Source: Gammaproteobacteria bacterium (lineage in GTDB: Bacteria > Pseudomonadota > Gammaproteobacteria > Ga0077536). From it: a DNA stretch of 64,000 nucleotides. This document shows positions 34,964 through 44,996 of the stretch, piece by piece. The DNA is taken from positions 62,001 to 126,000 of the forward strand of contig JAJFJQ010000059.1 of the NCBI GenBank assembly GCA_021773835.1. The letters run 5' to 3'. The notes under the pieces are model-generated. The model was not told the origin of the DNA. It saw nothing but the letters and a program-made list of their open reading frames with translations, and ran no database searches. The first letter of the stretch is position 1, and each line of letters opens with the position of its first letter. Both the position numbers and the translations under genes were made by a program.

Positions 34964-36806
34964 TTGCCGCGATCAACGACAAATTTGATATTGTCAGTCG
35001 ATCTCGACCGTCTTGCTTGGACTTATACATTGCCTGGTCGGCACGTTGTATCAACTTACCGGCTGTAGGTTCTTCCGCGTCCGTATTTAAAATTGAGATA
35101 CCCAAACTCGCAGTGATCCTGTGCGATCCGATTTCAGCCACTTCAATGTTTCGGATGCGCTGCAATAGACGTTCCCCATATTCACGCGCCGATGACACAT
35201 CAGCATGCGACAGCACGACAATAAACTCATCACCGCCGTACCGGCCAACGACATCGGCGCTACGGACCTCGTCGCTCAACATATCCGACACCGCCCGAAT
35301 GACCTTGTCACCAGCCGGGTGCCCGAATGTATCATTGATCGTCTTGAATTTATCGATGTCGAGCATCATAACCGCCGTTGGAAATTCGTACCGCTTCCCG
35401 TGCTCGACAATCTGTTTGAGTAATTCGATCGCGGTACTATGGTTGTAAAGTCCGGTAAGTCCGTCGCGCACTGCCAACTCGGTTAATTCTTGATTGCGTG
35501 TCTCAAGCTCAATCGTGCGATCGTAGACCTGTTGTTCAAGACCTTCATTAAGCGCATGTAGCTCGTCGTGCGCCGCTCGAATTTGGGCGTCGGATTCACG
35601 CTGATTAGCAGTGACCTGATGAACAAGCGCCAGCGACACGAAAACAATTTGGAACACCGATCCAAGTTGCATCGCATAGGCTGCCGCGTATTGATGCGGC
35701 GGGAATCCCAGAACATGCAGACCAGTAATAATCACACCAGTCAAAAACAGGCCCCAGCCAATTAGGAAGTAGCGCGCTGGTGTACGACCAAGCTGGAGGG
35801 CTCGTGCCGCGGCGATAAAGATTAGGACTGGCGAGAATACGGCCAGGGCGACTACGGCACGGACGCCATAGTTATTCGGGCCAAACAAATGATAGATAAC
35901 GGCAGCACTGATAGTAATAATCGTCACCATTATTAAGCGATCTAAGGTAGTAATTTGTTTCGACAACTGCAGAAAATTCTTGGTGAACACCAGCCCGAAT
36001 ATCAATGAACTACCGATAAGCACAGTCGGCAAGTTTGCTTGCAACCATGGTGACCCAGGCCATAACAGTTGATAACTGAATCCGTTAGCGGTCATCTGTA
36101 CGCTCAGGAAGGTCAACAAGTACATCCCATACCAGATAAACACGGTATTCTTAAACAATAGCGAACTAAACAGGGCGACTGCGGCAAGCAGCAATATCGC
36201 GCCGTAGTAGATACCGAACGCGTAATTCGTTCGCAATGCGTTGGTGACGAAATTCCGGTGGGAGTAAATACGTAGAGGCAACGTAATATGGCTCGCATCG
36301 CTATGGACCCGCGCATAAAACGTCCTGGGTTCAGTCGATGAAGCAGCAATCTCGAAGGCAAAATTCCGATGATCAATGGGGCGTTCACGATACGGCCGCG
36401 CGTCGCCGGTGACGACAACGTCAAACCCGCCACGCCCGTTCGGCACGTATAACTCAAAGCGGTCGATAGTTGGTGCGTCGAGTTGCAGAATCACCATTTC
36501 GTCAACATCCTCGGCAAAGGCGACGGTAAAACGCAACCAATAAGCAGACGATGTATAACCGATGTTGGTATTACGGCTTGTAGCCGGCTCGAAGCGTTTG
36601 TCGACGGACTCTGCAACGACATCTTCGATAGAGAATTCTCGCGCAGGATCTTCAAGCAGCTCGAGATAATCGATCAAACCGATACTGGGAAAATCGTTAC
36701 TGAGGATCGTCACCGCGTCGCGGGCGAACAAGGGCGTCGTATAAAAAACGGCGACACTGAGCACGACCCAAATAGAAAAATGTTTCAACATGATCGATCT
36801 GTGCAT
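34950..36806 (-). CDS. 7TMR-DISM diguanylate cyclase (GGDEF)
   Basis: A 618-residue inner-membrane protein. After a signal-like N-terminus (to about residue 29) comes a periplasmic 7TMR-DISM extracellular domain (~35-180), then seven transmembrane helices (~185-400), a coiled coil, and a GGDEF domain with GGDEF at 524-528. An inhibitory RxxD site (Arg515-Asp518) is present, so c-di-GMP feedback is expected. It likely converts an extracellular carbohydrate- or ligand-binding signal into c-di-GMP. Overlap with the Ada-AlkA gene suggests cotranscription. Confidence 0.93.
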   Translation of the reverse strand: MHRSIMLKHFSIWVVLSVAVFYTTPLFARDAVTILSNDFPSIGLIDYLELLEDPAREFSIEDVVAESVDKRFEPATSRNTNIGYTSSAYWLRFTVAFAEDVDEMVILQLDAPTIDRFELYVPNGRGGFDVVVTGDARPYRERPIDHRNFAFEIAASSTEPRTFYARVHSDASHITLPLRIYSHRNFVTNALRTNYAFGIYYGAILLLAAVALFSSLLFKNTVFIWYGMYLLTFLSVQMTANGFSYQLLWPGSPWLQANLPTVLIGSSLIFGLVFTKNFLQLSKQITTLDRLIMVTIITISAAVIYHLFGPNNYGVRAVVALAVFSPVLIFIAAARALQLGRTPARYFLIGWGLFLTGVIITGLHVLGFPPHQYAAAYAMQLGSVFQIVFVSLALVHQVTANQRESDAQIRAAHDELHALNEGLEQQVYDRTIELETRNQELTELAVRDGLTGLYNHSTAIELLKQIVEHGKRYEFPTAVMMLDIDKFKTINDTFGHPAGDKVIRAVSDMLSDEVRSADVVGRYGGDEFIVVLSHADVSSAREYGERLLQRIRNIEVAEIGSHRITASLGISILNTDAEEPTAGKLIQRADQAMYKSKQDGRDRLTISNLSLIAANDQR

Positions 36807-37590
36807 GACCTAACCCTGTCGATCATCCTTAACCGTTATCGTCCGTCCGTCGATTACTGCCTTCCGCACATACGACCAAAAATCCTTGTCTTTGGGCCCG
36901 CTCCATAGGGATACAGCGATAGCGTGATTATTAAATTTTTATATATTTTTCGCATTCAGGACATCGTGACAGAGCCCAAATACGAATTCCGGCGACGCTA
37001 CCACACGCAATCTGCGACCCGCAACCGCGTGTCGCCTGCAGTGAGACAAATCACCGACATTCAAGTGAATGCGCCATTTTCAGCCGCCTAACAAATGCCA
37101 CTATAGACACATTTAGGTACACGATTGGTTAACGGCGATGAGCATTCCTGTGCGGCACAGGCGGCAGATACATCGATATTGAACTCGTCCTAGCGGTCCT
37201 CCAGATGCATTAATTCTGGATCTCTTCATTGCCGAAGCAACAAATACGGACATGCAATTTATTATTATGCTATCTTGCGCCTGCCTGAGTAGGCCTTACG
37301 GCTTACCCAGGGCGCCATCTTTAGTTGTTAGTTAGTCCGACGCGTCCGCCGATACATTGGTGGATCCGACATCAAGACCAACTGTCCCTCCGTTAAAAGA
37401 GCCAATTACTGTATGCCGCACGTGCTTGTTAGCACAATTACCGGCAAAGCTATCCGCGCTAAACCCGACATGACGATGAAAATCGCATAATCGCGTCGCG
37501 CTTGATCCACTTAGCCTTAAGAAACCGCCTCGAGCACTACGCATTGGTGATAGCGCGGCGGTTAAATTTATTGACTCTAGGAATTATTTA
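36807..37590. other. Long intergenic region and probable rhlE leader
   Basis: 784 bp between the divergent cyclase and RhlE helicase genes. It has an AT-rich stretch near 36925-36955, a strong hairpin at 37277-37315, and TATTAT/TATCTT sequences just before the hairpin that could be a -10 element. An open frame on the minus strand (37332-37544) lacks a ribosome-binding site and family resemblance. The probable leader of ~300 nt is unusually long, as known for cold-inducible helicase mRNAs. Confidence 0.5.
37277..37315 (+). promoter_or_regulatory. Strong hairpin in the rhlE upstream region
   Basis: CTGAGTAGGCC pairs with GGCTTACCCAG (one mismatch, one G-T) around a TTAC loop, and outer GCGCC pairs with GGCGC across a 3-base bulge. 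AT-rich promoter-like sequence precedes it. It could be a structured 5' leader element or an attenuator (no clear U-run follows). It is not a riboswitch class I recognise. Confidence 0.55.
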
Positions 37591-38919
37591 ATGACATTCG
37601 AATCACTTGGCTTATCCGAGCAACTACTCCACGCCGTTCGCGATACCCGCTACACCACCCCGACGCCGATCCAAGCACAGGCGATCCCTGCCATCCTACA
37701 AGGCGCGGACGTCATGGGCGCCGCGCAAACCGGTACCGGCAAAACGGCCGGGTTTACCTTGCCGTTGCTACAACTACTGAACGAAAAACCACCGGTACAA
37801 AGTAATCGAGCACGCGCCTTGGTACTAACGCCAACCCGCGAGCTCGCTGCCCAAATTCAAGAAAGCGTATTGTGCTATGGCAAATATCTAAAACTACGCT
37901 CTGCCGTCGTCTTCGGCGGCGTTGGGATAAATCCACAGATGATGAAACTGCGCCGCGGTGTTGACGTACTCGTCGCCACACCTGGTCGCCTACTCGACCT
38001 GCATCAACAAAATGCAGTGCGCTTTGATGACATCGAAATTCTTGTGCTGGACGAAGCCGATCGCATGCTCGACATGGGTTTTATTCATGACATTAAGAAA
38101 ATCATGGCACTGCTACCGAAAAAGCGGCAGAACCTGATGTTCTCCGCGACCTTTTCCGATGACATCCGTCAGCTTGCCAAAGGGATCACTAACAATCCCG
38201 TCGAGATAGATGTCGCACCGCGAAATTCCACTCTGGACATTATTGCGCAAAAGGTCCATCCCGTAGACAAGGGACGCAAACCAGAATTACTCAGTCATCT
38301 CATTCGATCGGAAAGCTGGTACCAAGTCTTGGTCTTTAGCCGTACCAAGCACGGCGCAGACAAGCTCGTGAAGCGACTGGCACGTGACAATATTAATGCC
38401 GCAGCAATTCACGGCAATAAAAGCCAACCGCAACGAACTAAGGCGCTCGCGGGCTTTAAGCACAATAAGATCCAAATACTGGTTGCGACCGACATCGCCG
38501 CCCGCGGCATTGATATTGACCAGTTATCGCACGTGGTCAATTTCGACCTACCGAACGTGCCGGAAGACTATATCCACCGTATCGGTCGTACCGGACGTGC
38601 AGGGGCAAGCGGGATCGCTATCTCTTTGGTCAGCGCCGACGAGATTAAGCAATTGAAAGATATCGAGCGGCTGATCAAGCGAAAGATCGATCGCGAAGAG
38701 ATCGCGGGCTTTGAGCCGCAGCACTTTGTCCCCGAAACGACAACTACCAAACCCACGCACAATACTCGCCGCTCCAAAGGATCCGGTGCCGGTGCGAATC
38801 ATCGACGGGGCAATAGCCAACGCTCGCGCGGGAACGCCCGTAGCAACACGCCTTCGCGTTCGAGCGGCAGTGGAACTACCAATAATCGAAGTGGTTCACG
38901 CGCATCGACGGCAAGATAG
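37591..38919 (+). CDS. rhlE: DEAD-box RNA helicase RhlE-like
   Basis: A 442-residue RNA helicase. The Q motif ([12 protein letters not shown]) is followed by AQTGTGKT (45-52), [20 protein letters not shown], and [10 protein letters not shown]. The C-terminal ~65 residues are a disordered tail rich in Arg, Ser, Asn, Gly and Thr, as in RhlE enzymes, and help bind RNA. It probably acts in ribosome assembly, RNA decay and cold adaptation. AGGA lies 8 bases before the ATG. Confidence 0.94.
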   Translation: MTFESLGLSEQLLHAVRDTRYTTPTPIQAQAIPAILQGADVMGAAQTGTGKTAGFTLPLLQLLNEKPPVQSNRARALVLTPTRELAAQIQESVLCYGKYLKLRSAVVFGGVGINPQMMKLRRGVDVLVATPGRLLDLHQQNAVRFDDIEILVLDEADRMLDMGFIHDIKKIMALLPKKRQNLMFSATFSDDIRQLAKGITNNPVEIDVAPRNSTLDIIAQKVHPVDKGRKPELLSHLIRSESWYQVLVFSRTKHGADKLVKRLARDNINAAAIHGNKSQPQRTKALAGFKHNKIQILVATDIAARGIDIDQLSHVVNFDLPNVPEDYIHRIGRTGRAGASGIAISLVSADEIKQLKDIERLIKRKIDREEIAGFEPQHFVPETTTTKPTHNTRRSKGSGAGANHRRGNSQRSRGNARSNTPSRSSGSGTTNNRSGSRASTAR

Positions 38920-38929
38920 CGCAACGCCG

Positions 38930-40537
38930 TTAAGGCGATAGGTGCCCCGTTTTAACTCGCGCGTTTGGCGAACAGGCGCGCGAGTCTATCCAAGACAAAC
39001 ATAGCGCCTCTACCTGCGAAGCGTAGGCAGCGGTGCCGAACACATAATGATCGGGCCGAACTAGGGCAGCGACACAATTGTGATCGACGAACCATTGCTC
39101 GAGTAGACCGTTCTGTTCGCCCACAGTTAGCGTGTTCCCTGGGGCTAAATCATCGCCGTCGCTTAACTGGATGCATCGCAGCCGATGAAGGTCACACAAT
39201 CCAAGAACGTGAGGGCTTAGCGCCTTCATCTCTAGCGATTTTCTGAACACGAGTATCGGTTCACGTCCGACAAGGTCATCAAAGCGCGCCGGATCCCTTC
39301 CGCCTCCGACGAAAGGTTGCGGGAACACCGCACCGGCACCATTTGACCCAGGTAGGATCAAGCCATCCGTTAAATCCGGGATCAATGATTGCCGCGATCG
39401 CACCACCGGCGGATCGCCAAAATCTGCGAGCATCCTCGCATCCCGCTCAAGTGCAGCGGATTGGTCCATTTCACAGATAACACGGCCCAGACCCTTGGCG
39501 ATTTCCGTGGTCGCTCGAACGTGCGGCGCACGCTCTTCCACATAGGTATCGAGTAGTTCATCTTCAGACCTACCGTCGAGGACCCGCTCGAGCTTCCACA
39601 CCAGATTGGCGGCATCACGAAATCCCTGGGTCATTCCTTGCGCCATAAATGGGGGCGTCATATGGGCGGCGTCGCCTAGCAGCAATATTGGTCCGGCACG
39701 CCAATCCTTTGCTACCACCGCGTGAAATTCATAAGTTGCCCATCGCCACAGCTCGGCGTCGCCGGGTTTGAGCCACGGTTTTAGTAGATCCCACACCGCC
39801 GCTTCGTCTTCAAACGCCGCTGCGCGCTCGTGCTCGAGTAGGCGGATCTCCCAGCGTCGATGGTTCCCGGTACCGATCACATAGGTAGCGGGGCGTGACG
39901 GGTTGCAGTGTTGGATGATCGTCGATGGTAAACGTGCAAGTGTCGCATCGGAGCACAGGGCATCCACCACGAGCCAAGGTTCATCAAAATCGAGTGAGGT
40001 CATCCCCGCACCCAGTATCTTGCGCACGGTGCTCGCACCACCGTCCGCAGCCAATAGAAAACGCGTCGTGATCGATACCGCCTCGGCCCCGTTCTGGATT
40101 GAAATCTGCACGCAGGGATCACGAGCCGTGATGCCCAAGAATTCGCATGGCGCGCGCACTTCCACGCAATCGAAGCGACTCAGGCCAGAACGCAGCGCAG
40201 CTTCGAATGGTGGTTGTCGAAACACATAATTGGGTGCCCAGCCGAGCGGGTACGGTGGCGCCTGCATATCAAAGCGACTGATCACCTGCCCATCAACACC
40301 GTGATATTCGCTCGGCGCGTATGGCGCAATCAAAGGTTCAATCGAGTCGGTAAGCCCGCAATTTTGCAGGATCCGCATGGCGTCGTGATCGAAGGCGATC
40401 GCACGCGGCGACCCATAGACCTCACTGTCTTTGTCAATAATGAGGGTTTTTATGCCCCGCAGACCAAGCAAATTGGCAGCAAGTGCGCCAACCGGCCCCA
40501 TGCCGACCACGACGACGTCAAACGTCGGCTCGGGCAT
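38930..40537 (-). CDS. FAD aromatic hydroxylase, MhpA-like
   Basis: A 535-residue flavoprotein monooxygenase resembling 3-(3-hydroxyphenyl)propionate hydroxylase. I use ATG 40537, which overlaps the stop of the VOC gene by one base (TGATG); the longer frame is an artefact. The FAD loop is GMGPVG, LAADGG is the DG motif, and GDAAHMTPPFMAQGMTQGFRDAANL is the second FAD signature. It would hydroxylate a phenolic ring with NAD(P)H and O2. It is the last gene of a minus-strand block with VOC, FAH and LLM genes. Confidence 0.88.
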   Translation of the reverse strand: MPEPTFDVVVVGMGPVGALAANLLGLRGIKTLIIDKDSEVYGSPRAIAFDHDAMRILQNCGLTDSIEPLIAPYAPSEYHGVDGQVISRFDMQAPPYPLGWAPNYVFRQPPFEAALRSGLSRFDCVEVRAPCEFLGITARDPCVQISIQNGAEAVSITTRFLLAADGGASTVRKILGAGMTSLDFDEPWLVVDALCSDATLARLPSTIIQHCNPSRPATYVIGTGNHRRWEIRLLEHERAAAFEDEAAVWDLLKPWLKPGDAELWRWATYEFHAVVAKDWRAGPILLLGDAAHMTPPFMAQGMTQGFRDAANLVWKLERVLDGRSEDELLDTYVEERAPHVRATTEIAKGLGRVICEMDQSAALERDARMLADFGDPPVVRSRQSLIPDLTDGLILPGSNGAGAVFPQPFVGGGRDPARFDDLVGREPILVFRKSLEMKALSPHVLGLCDLHRLRCIQLSDGDDLAPGNTLTVGEQNGLLEQWFVDHNCVAALVRPDHYVFGTAAYASQVEALCLSWIDSRACSPNARVKTGHLSP

Positions 40538-41088
40538 CAATGTCGCGCGGTGGCTATCCGCTCGCGGATATTGTCCTGCCATTCGGTTCGCGAAATGAAA
40601 CCCGGTCGCGAACGGCACATTGATTCGGTGCGAGTGAGGATATCGTCATCGCTTTGCCCGAGATCGAGCGGTTCGCGGCAGGGTTGCGCAGAATAGAACG
40701 GCGTATCGACGTAGAACTCGACAATGTTACCTTCCGGATCTGGAAAATAGATGGACCAGGCGTTGCCGTGATCGACTTGATCGATCTTAGACACCCCGTG
40801 GTTGGTCAATATTCTAAGATACTCGCGTAGGTCGCCGAGGCAATCGAGCTTGCACGATATCTGATTGACCGTATTGAAATTCACGTCCTCGGGGCGGCCG
40901 TCAATCAGTACTAATTGATGATGCTCTTCGGGATCTTGGGTCAGAAATACAATACGCGATCCGAATGAAGCCACACCTTCATCGCTAACGACGAACCCAA
41001 TCGCTTGGCAGTAGAACGCCGTCATCCGATCGATATCGGTGACGTTGATCCCCATGTGCCTAAGCTTAACCGTCGGCAATGAACTCAT
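40537..41088 (-). CDS. VOC-fold protein, possible ring-cleavage dioxygenase
   Basis: A 183-residue vicinal-oxygen-chelate protein with two beta-alpha-beta modules. Candidate metal ligands are the His in RHMGINV, the His in HHQLVL and the Glu in GNIVEFYVD, the facial triad seen in extradiol dioxygenases and glyoxalases. A ~45-residue charged tail follows the core. Being translationally coupled to an MhpA-like hydroxylase and next to an FAH-family hydrolase, an extradiol ring-cleavage role is likely but not proven. Confidence 0.84.
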   Translation of the reverse strand: MSSLPTVKLRHMGINVTDIDRMTAFYCQAIGFVVSDEGVASFGSRIVFLTQDPEEHHQLVLIDGRPEDVNFNTVNQISCKLDCLGDLREYLRILTNHGVSKIDQVDHGNAWSIYFPDPEGNIVEFYVDTPFYSAQPCREPLDLGQSDDDILTRTESMCRSRPGFISRTEWQDNIRERIATARH

Positions 41089-41103
41089 ATCTGCAGACCG
41101 CAG

Positions 41104-41949
41104 TTACTCGTCGGCGACTGGATTGACCAATGTACCAACGCCGGAAATGCGAACTTCAAACTCGTCGCCAGCCTTCAAGAACACCGGCGGTTCTCGTTTG
41201 AATCCAACGCCGCTCGGAGTGCCCGTCGCGATGACATCGCCGGGTCGCCATGCCAGGGCTTTGCTCACGTAGGAAATAACATGCGGAATATCGAAAGCCA
41301 GTTGGTCGAGCTTGCCTTCCTGCATTTGTTCACCGTTTAAGAATGAGCGCAATTCGAGTTGGCGATAATCAGGGATCTCGTCCGTACTGACTAACCACGG
41401 ACCGAGCGCGCCCGTCGCACGAAAGTTTTTCCCCATGCCGTATTGGTGCGTATGGAACTGCCAATCTCGCAGGCTTGCATCATTGAAGCAACAATAGCCA
41501 GCGACGTGATCCATAGCATTCGCCGGGTCGATGTGGCTACCGCCTTTGCCGATAACGACGGCTAGTTCACCTTCGAAATCGAACTGATCAGACACCTTTG
41601 GCCGCAGTAATGGCTGCCCATGCCCAATCAAGGTGTCGGCATAGCGTTGGAAAATCACTGGGTACTCGCCTACCTTGCGACCCGCTTCAGCGGCGTGCGC
41701 GACGTAGTTGATACCGACGCAAATGATCTTGGACGGCTTCTGCACCACCGGCAGAAGCGTCAATTCGTCGATGTGCCAGTGCTGACCATCGCCACCCATC
41801 TTAGCGAGGTCATCAAGGCGATCTTGCTCCAACACTGCCTGCAGATTGTCCGCGCCGGACAGCCGGCCAGTCAGATCGACTACATGATCATCATCGCCAA
41901 CGATACCAAACCCGGCTGCACCCTCGCGCTCAAACGATACTAATTTCAT
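41104..41949 (-). CDS. Fumarylacetoacetate hydrolase-family protein
   Basis: A 281-residue FAH-family enzyme. A short N-terminal domain precedes the catalytic core (about 72-278). The metal site E-x-E is in FDFEGELAVVIGKGG, with Asp in NDASLRDWQ, and GPWLVS and ATGTPSGVGF complete the signature. Members hydrolyse C-C bonds in acylpyruvates or act as 2-hydroxyhepta-2,4-dienedioate isomerase/hydratases in meta-cleavage pathways. The neighbours (hydroxylase and VOC) suit this. Confidence 0.92.
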   Translation of the reverse strand: MKLVSFEREGAAGFGIVGDDDHVVDLTGRLSGADNLQAVLEQDRLDDLAKMGGDGQHWHIDELTLLPVVQKPSKIICVGINYVAHAAEAGRKVGEYPVIFQRYADTLIGHGQPLLRPKVSDQFDFEGELAVVIGKGGSHIDPANAMDHVAGYCCFNDASLRDWQFHTHQYGMGKNFRATGALGPWLVSTDEIPDYRQLELRSFLNGEQMQEGKLDQLAFDIPHVISYVSKALAWRPGDVIATGTPSGVGFKREPPVFLKAGDEFEVRISGVGTLVNPVADE

Positions 41950-41972
41950 GACACACTCCCTGCTTGTTTCTC

Positions 41973-43250
41973 CTAGTCTCGCCAGCCGCGACCGGTGAAT
42001 TCGTCACGCAATTGCGGTTGTACCTGTTCTAGCTCGATGCCCAGTTTTGGTAACACCTTTTCGACCAATAGTTCGTTGCTCTTCAACAGACCGTCGATCG
42101 GTGCGGGTCCGGCGGCTATCCATAGAACAATGACTTTTGTTTGCAGCTCCTCGAGAACCGTTTCAATCTGGCGGGCGACAGTATCGACCGTCCCGCAAAT
42201 GGAATACCCGCGGTCGCGCATCGTTGAAGGTTTGTTTGCGATCACGCCTTTCTCGCCAGGTCGGCGCAATGCTTCGTTGAGACCGAACCAATCGTGCCAG
42301 CGGGTCCAAATGAAACCGAGACCGCGTTCCATGATCGCATGTGCCTCGGCGTCGGTATCAGCAACGACTATCTCGCGGAAATGACCGACCCCATCACCCC
42401 ACGCAAGCTCACGACCAACCGATTGCGCCGTTTTTTGATAGAGATCGATGCACGCCTTCGCGTTCTCCAGGATCGGCGTGAAGATAACCGGCATGACCTT
42501 TTCGCGTGCCGCCCATTCAATCGTCGCCGGACTCGTTGAAAAAGGAATAAACGATTCGATAGTCTCAGGTTTCTGCAGCGTCAGAGGCGCGATCCCTATC
42601 TTATCGAGTTCACCAGATTCCGCTACCATGCCCGGTGCCATGTCATACGTTGCCGGATGATTCCAAATAATGCCTTTTGGCGGAATTTGCCAATGCTTGC
42701 CTTCATGTTTGTACATCGGCTCCGCCCAAGAGCGCCGAATAATCTCGTAATGTTCGTTGAATAGTTCGCGGTTGAGCCGATCGTGTTCGGCAAATTCCGG
42801 ATCCGTCGGCTGGGTTGAATACGCGTTCTGTTGCTGTCCCACCGTGGCGACGTGGCGCGACTGATAGCCGCGGGCAAAGCCCGCAACCATGCGACCCTGA
42901 GAAAAGTGGTCGAGCATCGCGAGATCCTCGGCTAGCAACAATGGATTGCGTGCCGGCAGTACGTTGCCCATTTGGCCGATCCGGATGCGTCGTGTCTGCA
43001 TCGCGGCCCAGCTACCGAGCATCACTGGGTTGTTTGAAAGCTCAAGCCCTTCGACGTGAAAGTGATGTTCGGAAAATGCAGCGAAATCAAAGCCGAGTTC
43101 TTCAGCCTGAAGCAGCATGCGTGAGGTATCGCGTAGTCCATCTTGATAGTAATTAGGGTTTTGCCCGGCGAACCCTTCTTCGTATTGCGCAGGCGTCGCG
43201 CCGGCACTCGGTAAGAGGAATGCCCCCAACCGTATTTTATCCGCACCCAT
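41973..43250 (-). CDS. LLM-class flavin monooxygenase
   Basis: A 425-residue luciferase-like monooxygenase. LGFDFAAFSEHHFH, the GQMGNVLPARNPLLLAEDLAMLDHFSQGR region and FARGYQSRH are the flavin-dependent two-component monooxygenase features. Some relatives use reduced flavin from a partner reductase to oxygenate heterocycles, ketones or amines; no reductase gene lies beside it. It leads the minus-strand catabolic block and is divergent from the amidase gene. Confidence 0.88.
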   Translation of the reverse strand: MGADKIRLGAFLLPSAGATPAQYEEGFAGQNPNYYQDGLRDTSRMLLQAEELGFDFAAFSEHHFHVEGLELSNNPVMLGSWAAMQTRRIRIGQMGNVLPARNPLLLAEDLAMLDHFSQGRMVAGFARGYQSRHVATVGQQQNAYSTQPTDPEFAEHDRLNRELFNEHYEIIRRSWAEPMYKHEGKHWQIPPKGIIWNHPATYDMAPGMVAESGELDKIGIAPLTLQKPETIESFIPFSTSPATIEWAAREKVMPVIFTPILENAKACIDLYQKTAQSVGRELAWGDGVGHFREIVVADTDAEAHAIMERGLGFIWTRWHDWFGLNEALRRPGEKGVIANKPSTMRDRGYSICGTVDTVARQIETVLEELQTKVIVLWIAAGPAPIDGLLKSNELLVEKVLPKLGIELEQVQPQLRDEFTGRGWRD

Positions 43251-43278
43251 CTATGCACCCCGCGCCGCGTTAATTAAA

Positions 43279-43307
43279 CGACCGGCTAGCATAATCGAAG
43301 CCGGTCG
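43279..43307. promoter_or_regulatory. Inverted repeat between divergent LLM and amidase genes
   Basis: CGACCGGCT pairs perfectly with AGCCGGTCG across 11 bases, inside the ~215-bp divergent intergenic region. It lies 29 bp before the start of the LLM gene, so it could be an operator; no regulator gene is nearby. Confidence 0.4.
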
Positions 43308-43464
43308 CAGATCAAGCCCATCGGTTTTGATGGTTGGGCGGATCAATTACCATACATGCGCGAAACATACCGGGCGCTACAGGATACAAATCAGAGCCCC
43401 GACAAATTTCTGTGCAAAGGATCCTGCACAATGACACCACAACCTGATTGGAAAAGAGAGTTAC

Positions 43465-44970
43465 ATGAGTATTGCACGACCCACGTCGGAACAAATAAAG
43501 GCGCTCGCATCATCATTAGAGATCGAAGTCAGTGAGAATGAAGCGCGAGGTTTCGCCTCGTTGATGAGCAATAACCTCGATATCTATGAGGTACTTGACG
43601 AATTACCAGACGACCTACCTCCAGTGAAGTACCCACGCACACCGGGCACGCGCCCCGACCCTGCGGACAATCCGTTCAATGCATGGTATTGGCAGACAGA
43701 TATTCACGGTGCCGAAGAGGGTCCACTTAAAGGGAAGCGAGTCGTGTTTAAGGACAACATCATGGTCGCCGGCGTGCCCATGATGAATGGATCTGCGACC
43801 TTAGAAGGCTACGTCCCGGATGTCGATGCCACCGCCGTTTCCCGGGTTCTTGATGCCGGGGGCATTGTCGCGGGCAAAGCGCATAGCGAATATTTTTGTA
43901 CCTCCGGTGGCAGCCACACTAATGCGACTGGACCGATTCACAATCCACATCGGCATGGGCATACGGCAGGCGGCTCATCCAGTGGTTGTGGCGCCCTCGT
44001 TGCAGCGGGCGAAGTCGATATGGCGGTTGGTACCGACCACGGCGGGTCCTGCCGCATTCCGGCGAGCTTCTGCGGAATTGTCGGAATGAAAGCGACCTTT
44101 GGACTGGTGCCGTATACCGGTGCAATGCCCATCGATATGACGATCGATTACATCGGCCCGATGACCCGAGATATCCCAGACAATGCGCGCCTTTTGGAGG
44201 TGCTCGCGGGTGCCGATGGGATCGATCCGGTTCAAGCCGGGATCAATACCGACCAGTACACTGCCGCACTCGATAGCGATCCCAAAGGCTTGCGAATTGC
44301 AGTCGTTACGGAAGGATTCGCCCATGCGAATTCAGACCCTGCGGTCGACCTTCGCGTGCGCGAAGCCGCAAAAGTTTTCGAGCGTTTAGGCGCTACCGTC
44401 GAGGAGGTTTCGATTCCGCTGCACCGCGCCAGCGCCGCCATATGGACACCAATCTATGTTGAAGGCCTCGTCGTATCGATGATGCATGACAATGGCTTCG
44501 GTAAGAACCGCGCGGGCGGTTACGTTCCTAGCCTAATGCGCTACCACGCCAGTTGGCGCACACAAACACATAAGTTCGGCCCGCAAACAAAGCTCATCAT
44601 GCTGACCGGTGAGTACATGACGAAATCCTACGGCGGTTTGTACTATGCCAAGGCGCAAAATCTGCGGCCGCGTCTGACGGCCGCATACGATGCCGTGCTG
44701 GCCGACTACGATTTGCTCCTAATGCCGACATTGCCAATGACCGCGCCGGCATTACCGCCGGCTGACGCCGAGGCGGCCGAAATTGTCGCGCGAGCACTTG
44801 AAATGGTGCCGAATACGCCGGCCTTCGATGTCACCGGCCATCCTTCGATCACCCTACCGTGTGGCGAAGTCGACGGGCTACCGGTTGGCATGATGCTTTG
44901 TGGTCGTCACTTCGAGGAAAGTACCATTTACCGCGCAGCGCATGCCTTTGAGCAGGCCCACTCAGATTAA
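43465..44970 (+). CDS. Amidase-signature hydrolase
   Basis: A 501-residue amidase-signature enzyme. The catalytic Lys96 lies in RVVFKDNI, the Gly/Ser-rich loop GGSSSGCG holds the cis-serine (within 171-173), and the nucleophile is Ser195 in GTDHGGSCRIPA. The size and triad match amidases that hydrolyse aryl or alkyl amides. It is the first gene of a plus-strand pair with an alpha/beta hydrolase 26 bp downstream, and probably releases an acid for the adjoining ring-catabolism genes. Confidence 0.93.
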   Translation: MSIARPTSEQIKALASSLEIEVSENEARGFASLMSNNLDIYEVLDELPDDLPPVKYPRTPGTRPDPADNPFNAWYWQTDIHGAEEGPLKGKRVVFKDNIMVAGVPMMNGSATLEGYVPDVDATAVSRVLDAGGIVAGKAHSEYFCTSGGSHTNATGPIHNPHRHGHTAGGSSSGCGALVAAGEVDMAVGTDHGGSCRIPASFCGIVGMKATFGLVPYTGAMPIDMTIDYIGPMTRDIPDNARLLEVLAGADGIDPVQAGINTDQYTAALDSDPKGLRIAVVTEGFAHANSDPAVDLRVREAAKVFERLGATVEEVSIPLHRASAAIWTPIYVEGLVVSMMHDNGFGKNRAGGYVPSLMRYHASWRTQTHKFGPQTKLIMLTGEYMTKSYGGLYYAKAQNLRPRLTAAYDAVLADYDLLLMPTLPMTAPALPPADAEAAEIVARALEMVPNTPAFDVTGHPSITLPCGEVDGLPVGMMLCGRHFEESTIYRAAHAFEQAHSD

Positions 44971-44996
44971 ACCAAATACGAAAAGAGGAATTAAAC

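Noticed and set aside
37332-37544. Minus-strand 70-codon frame before rhlE
   Set aside because: No ribosome-binding site, no recognisable domain, and it lies in a probable leader region.
40538-40618. Upstream extension of the MhpA-like gene
   Set aside because: The extension lies within the VOC gene; TGATG coupling at 40537 gives the expected FAD-domain start.
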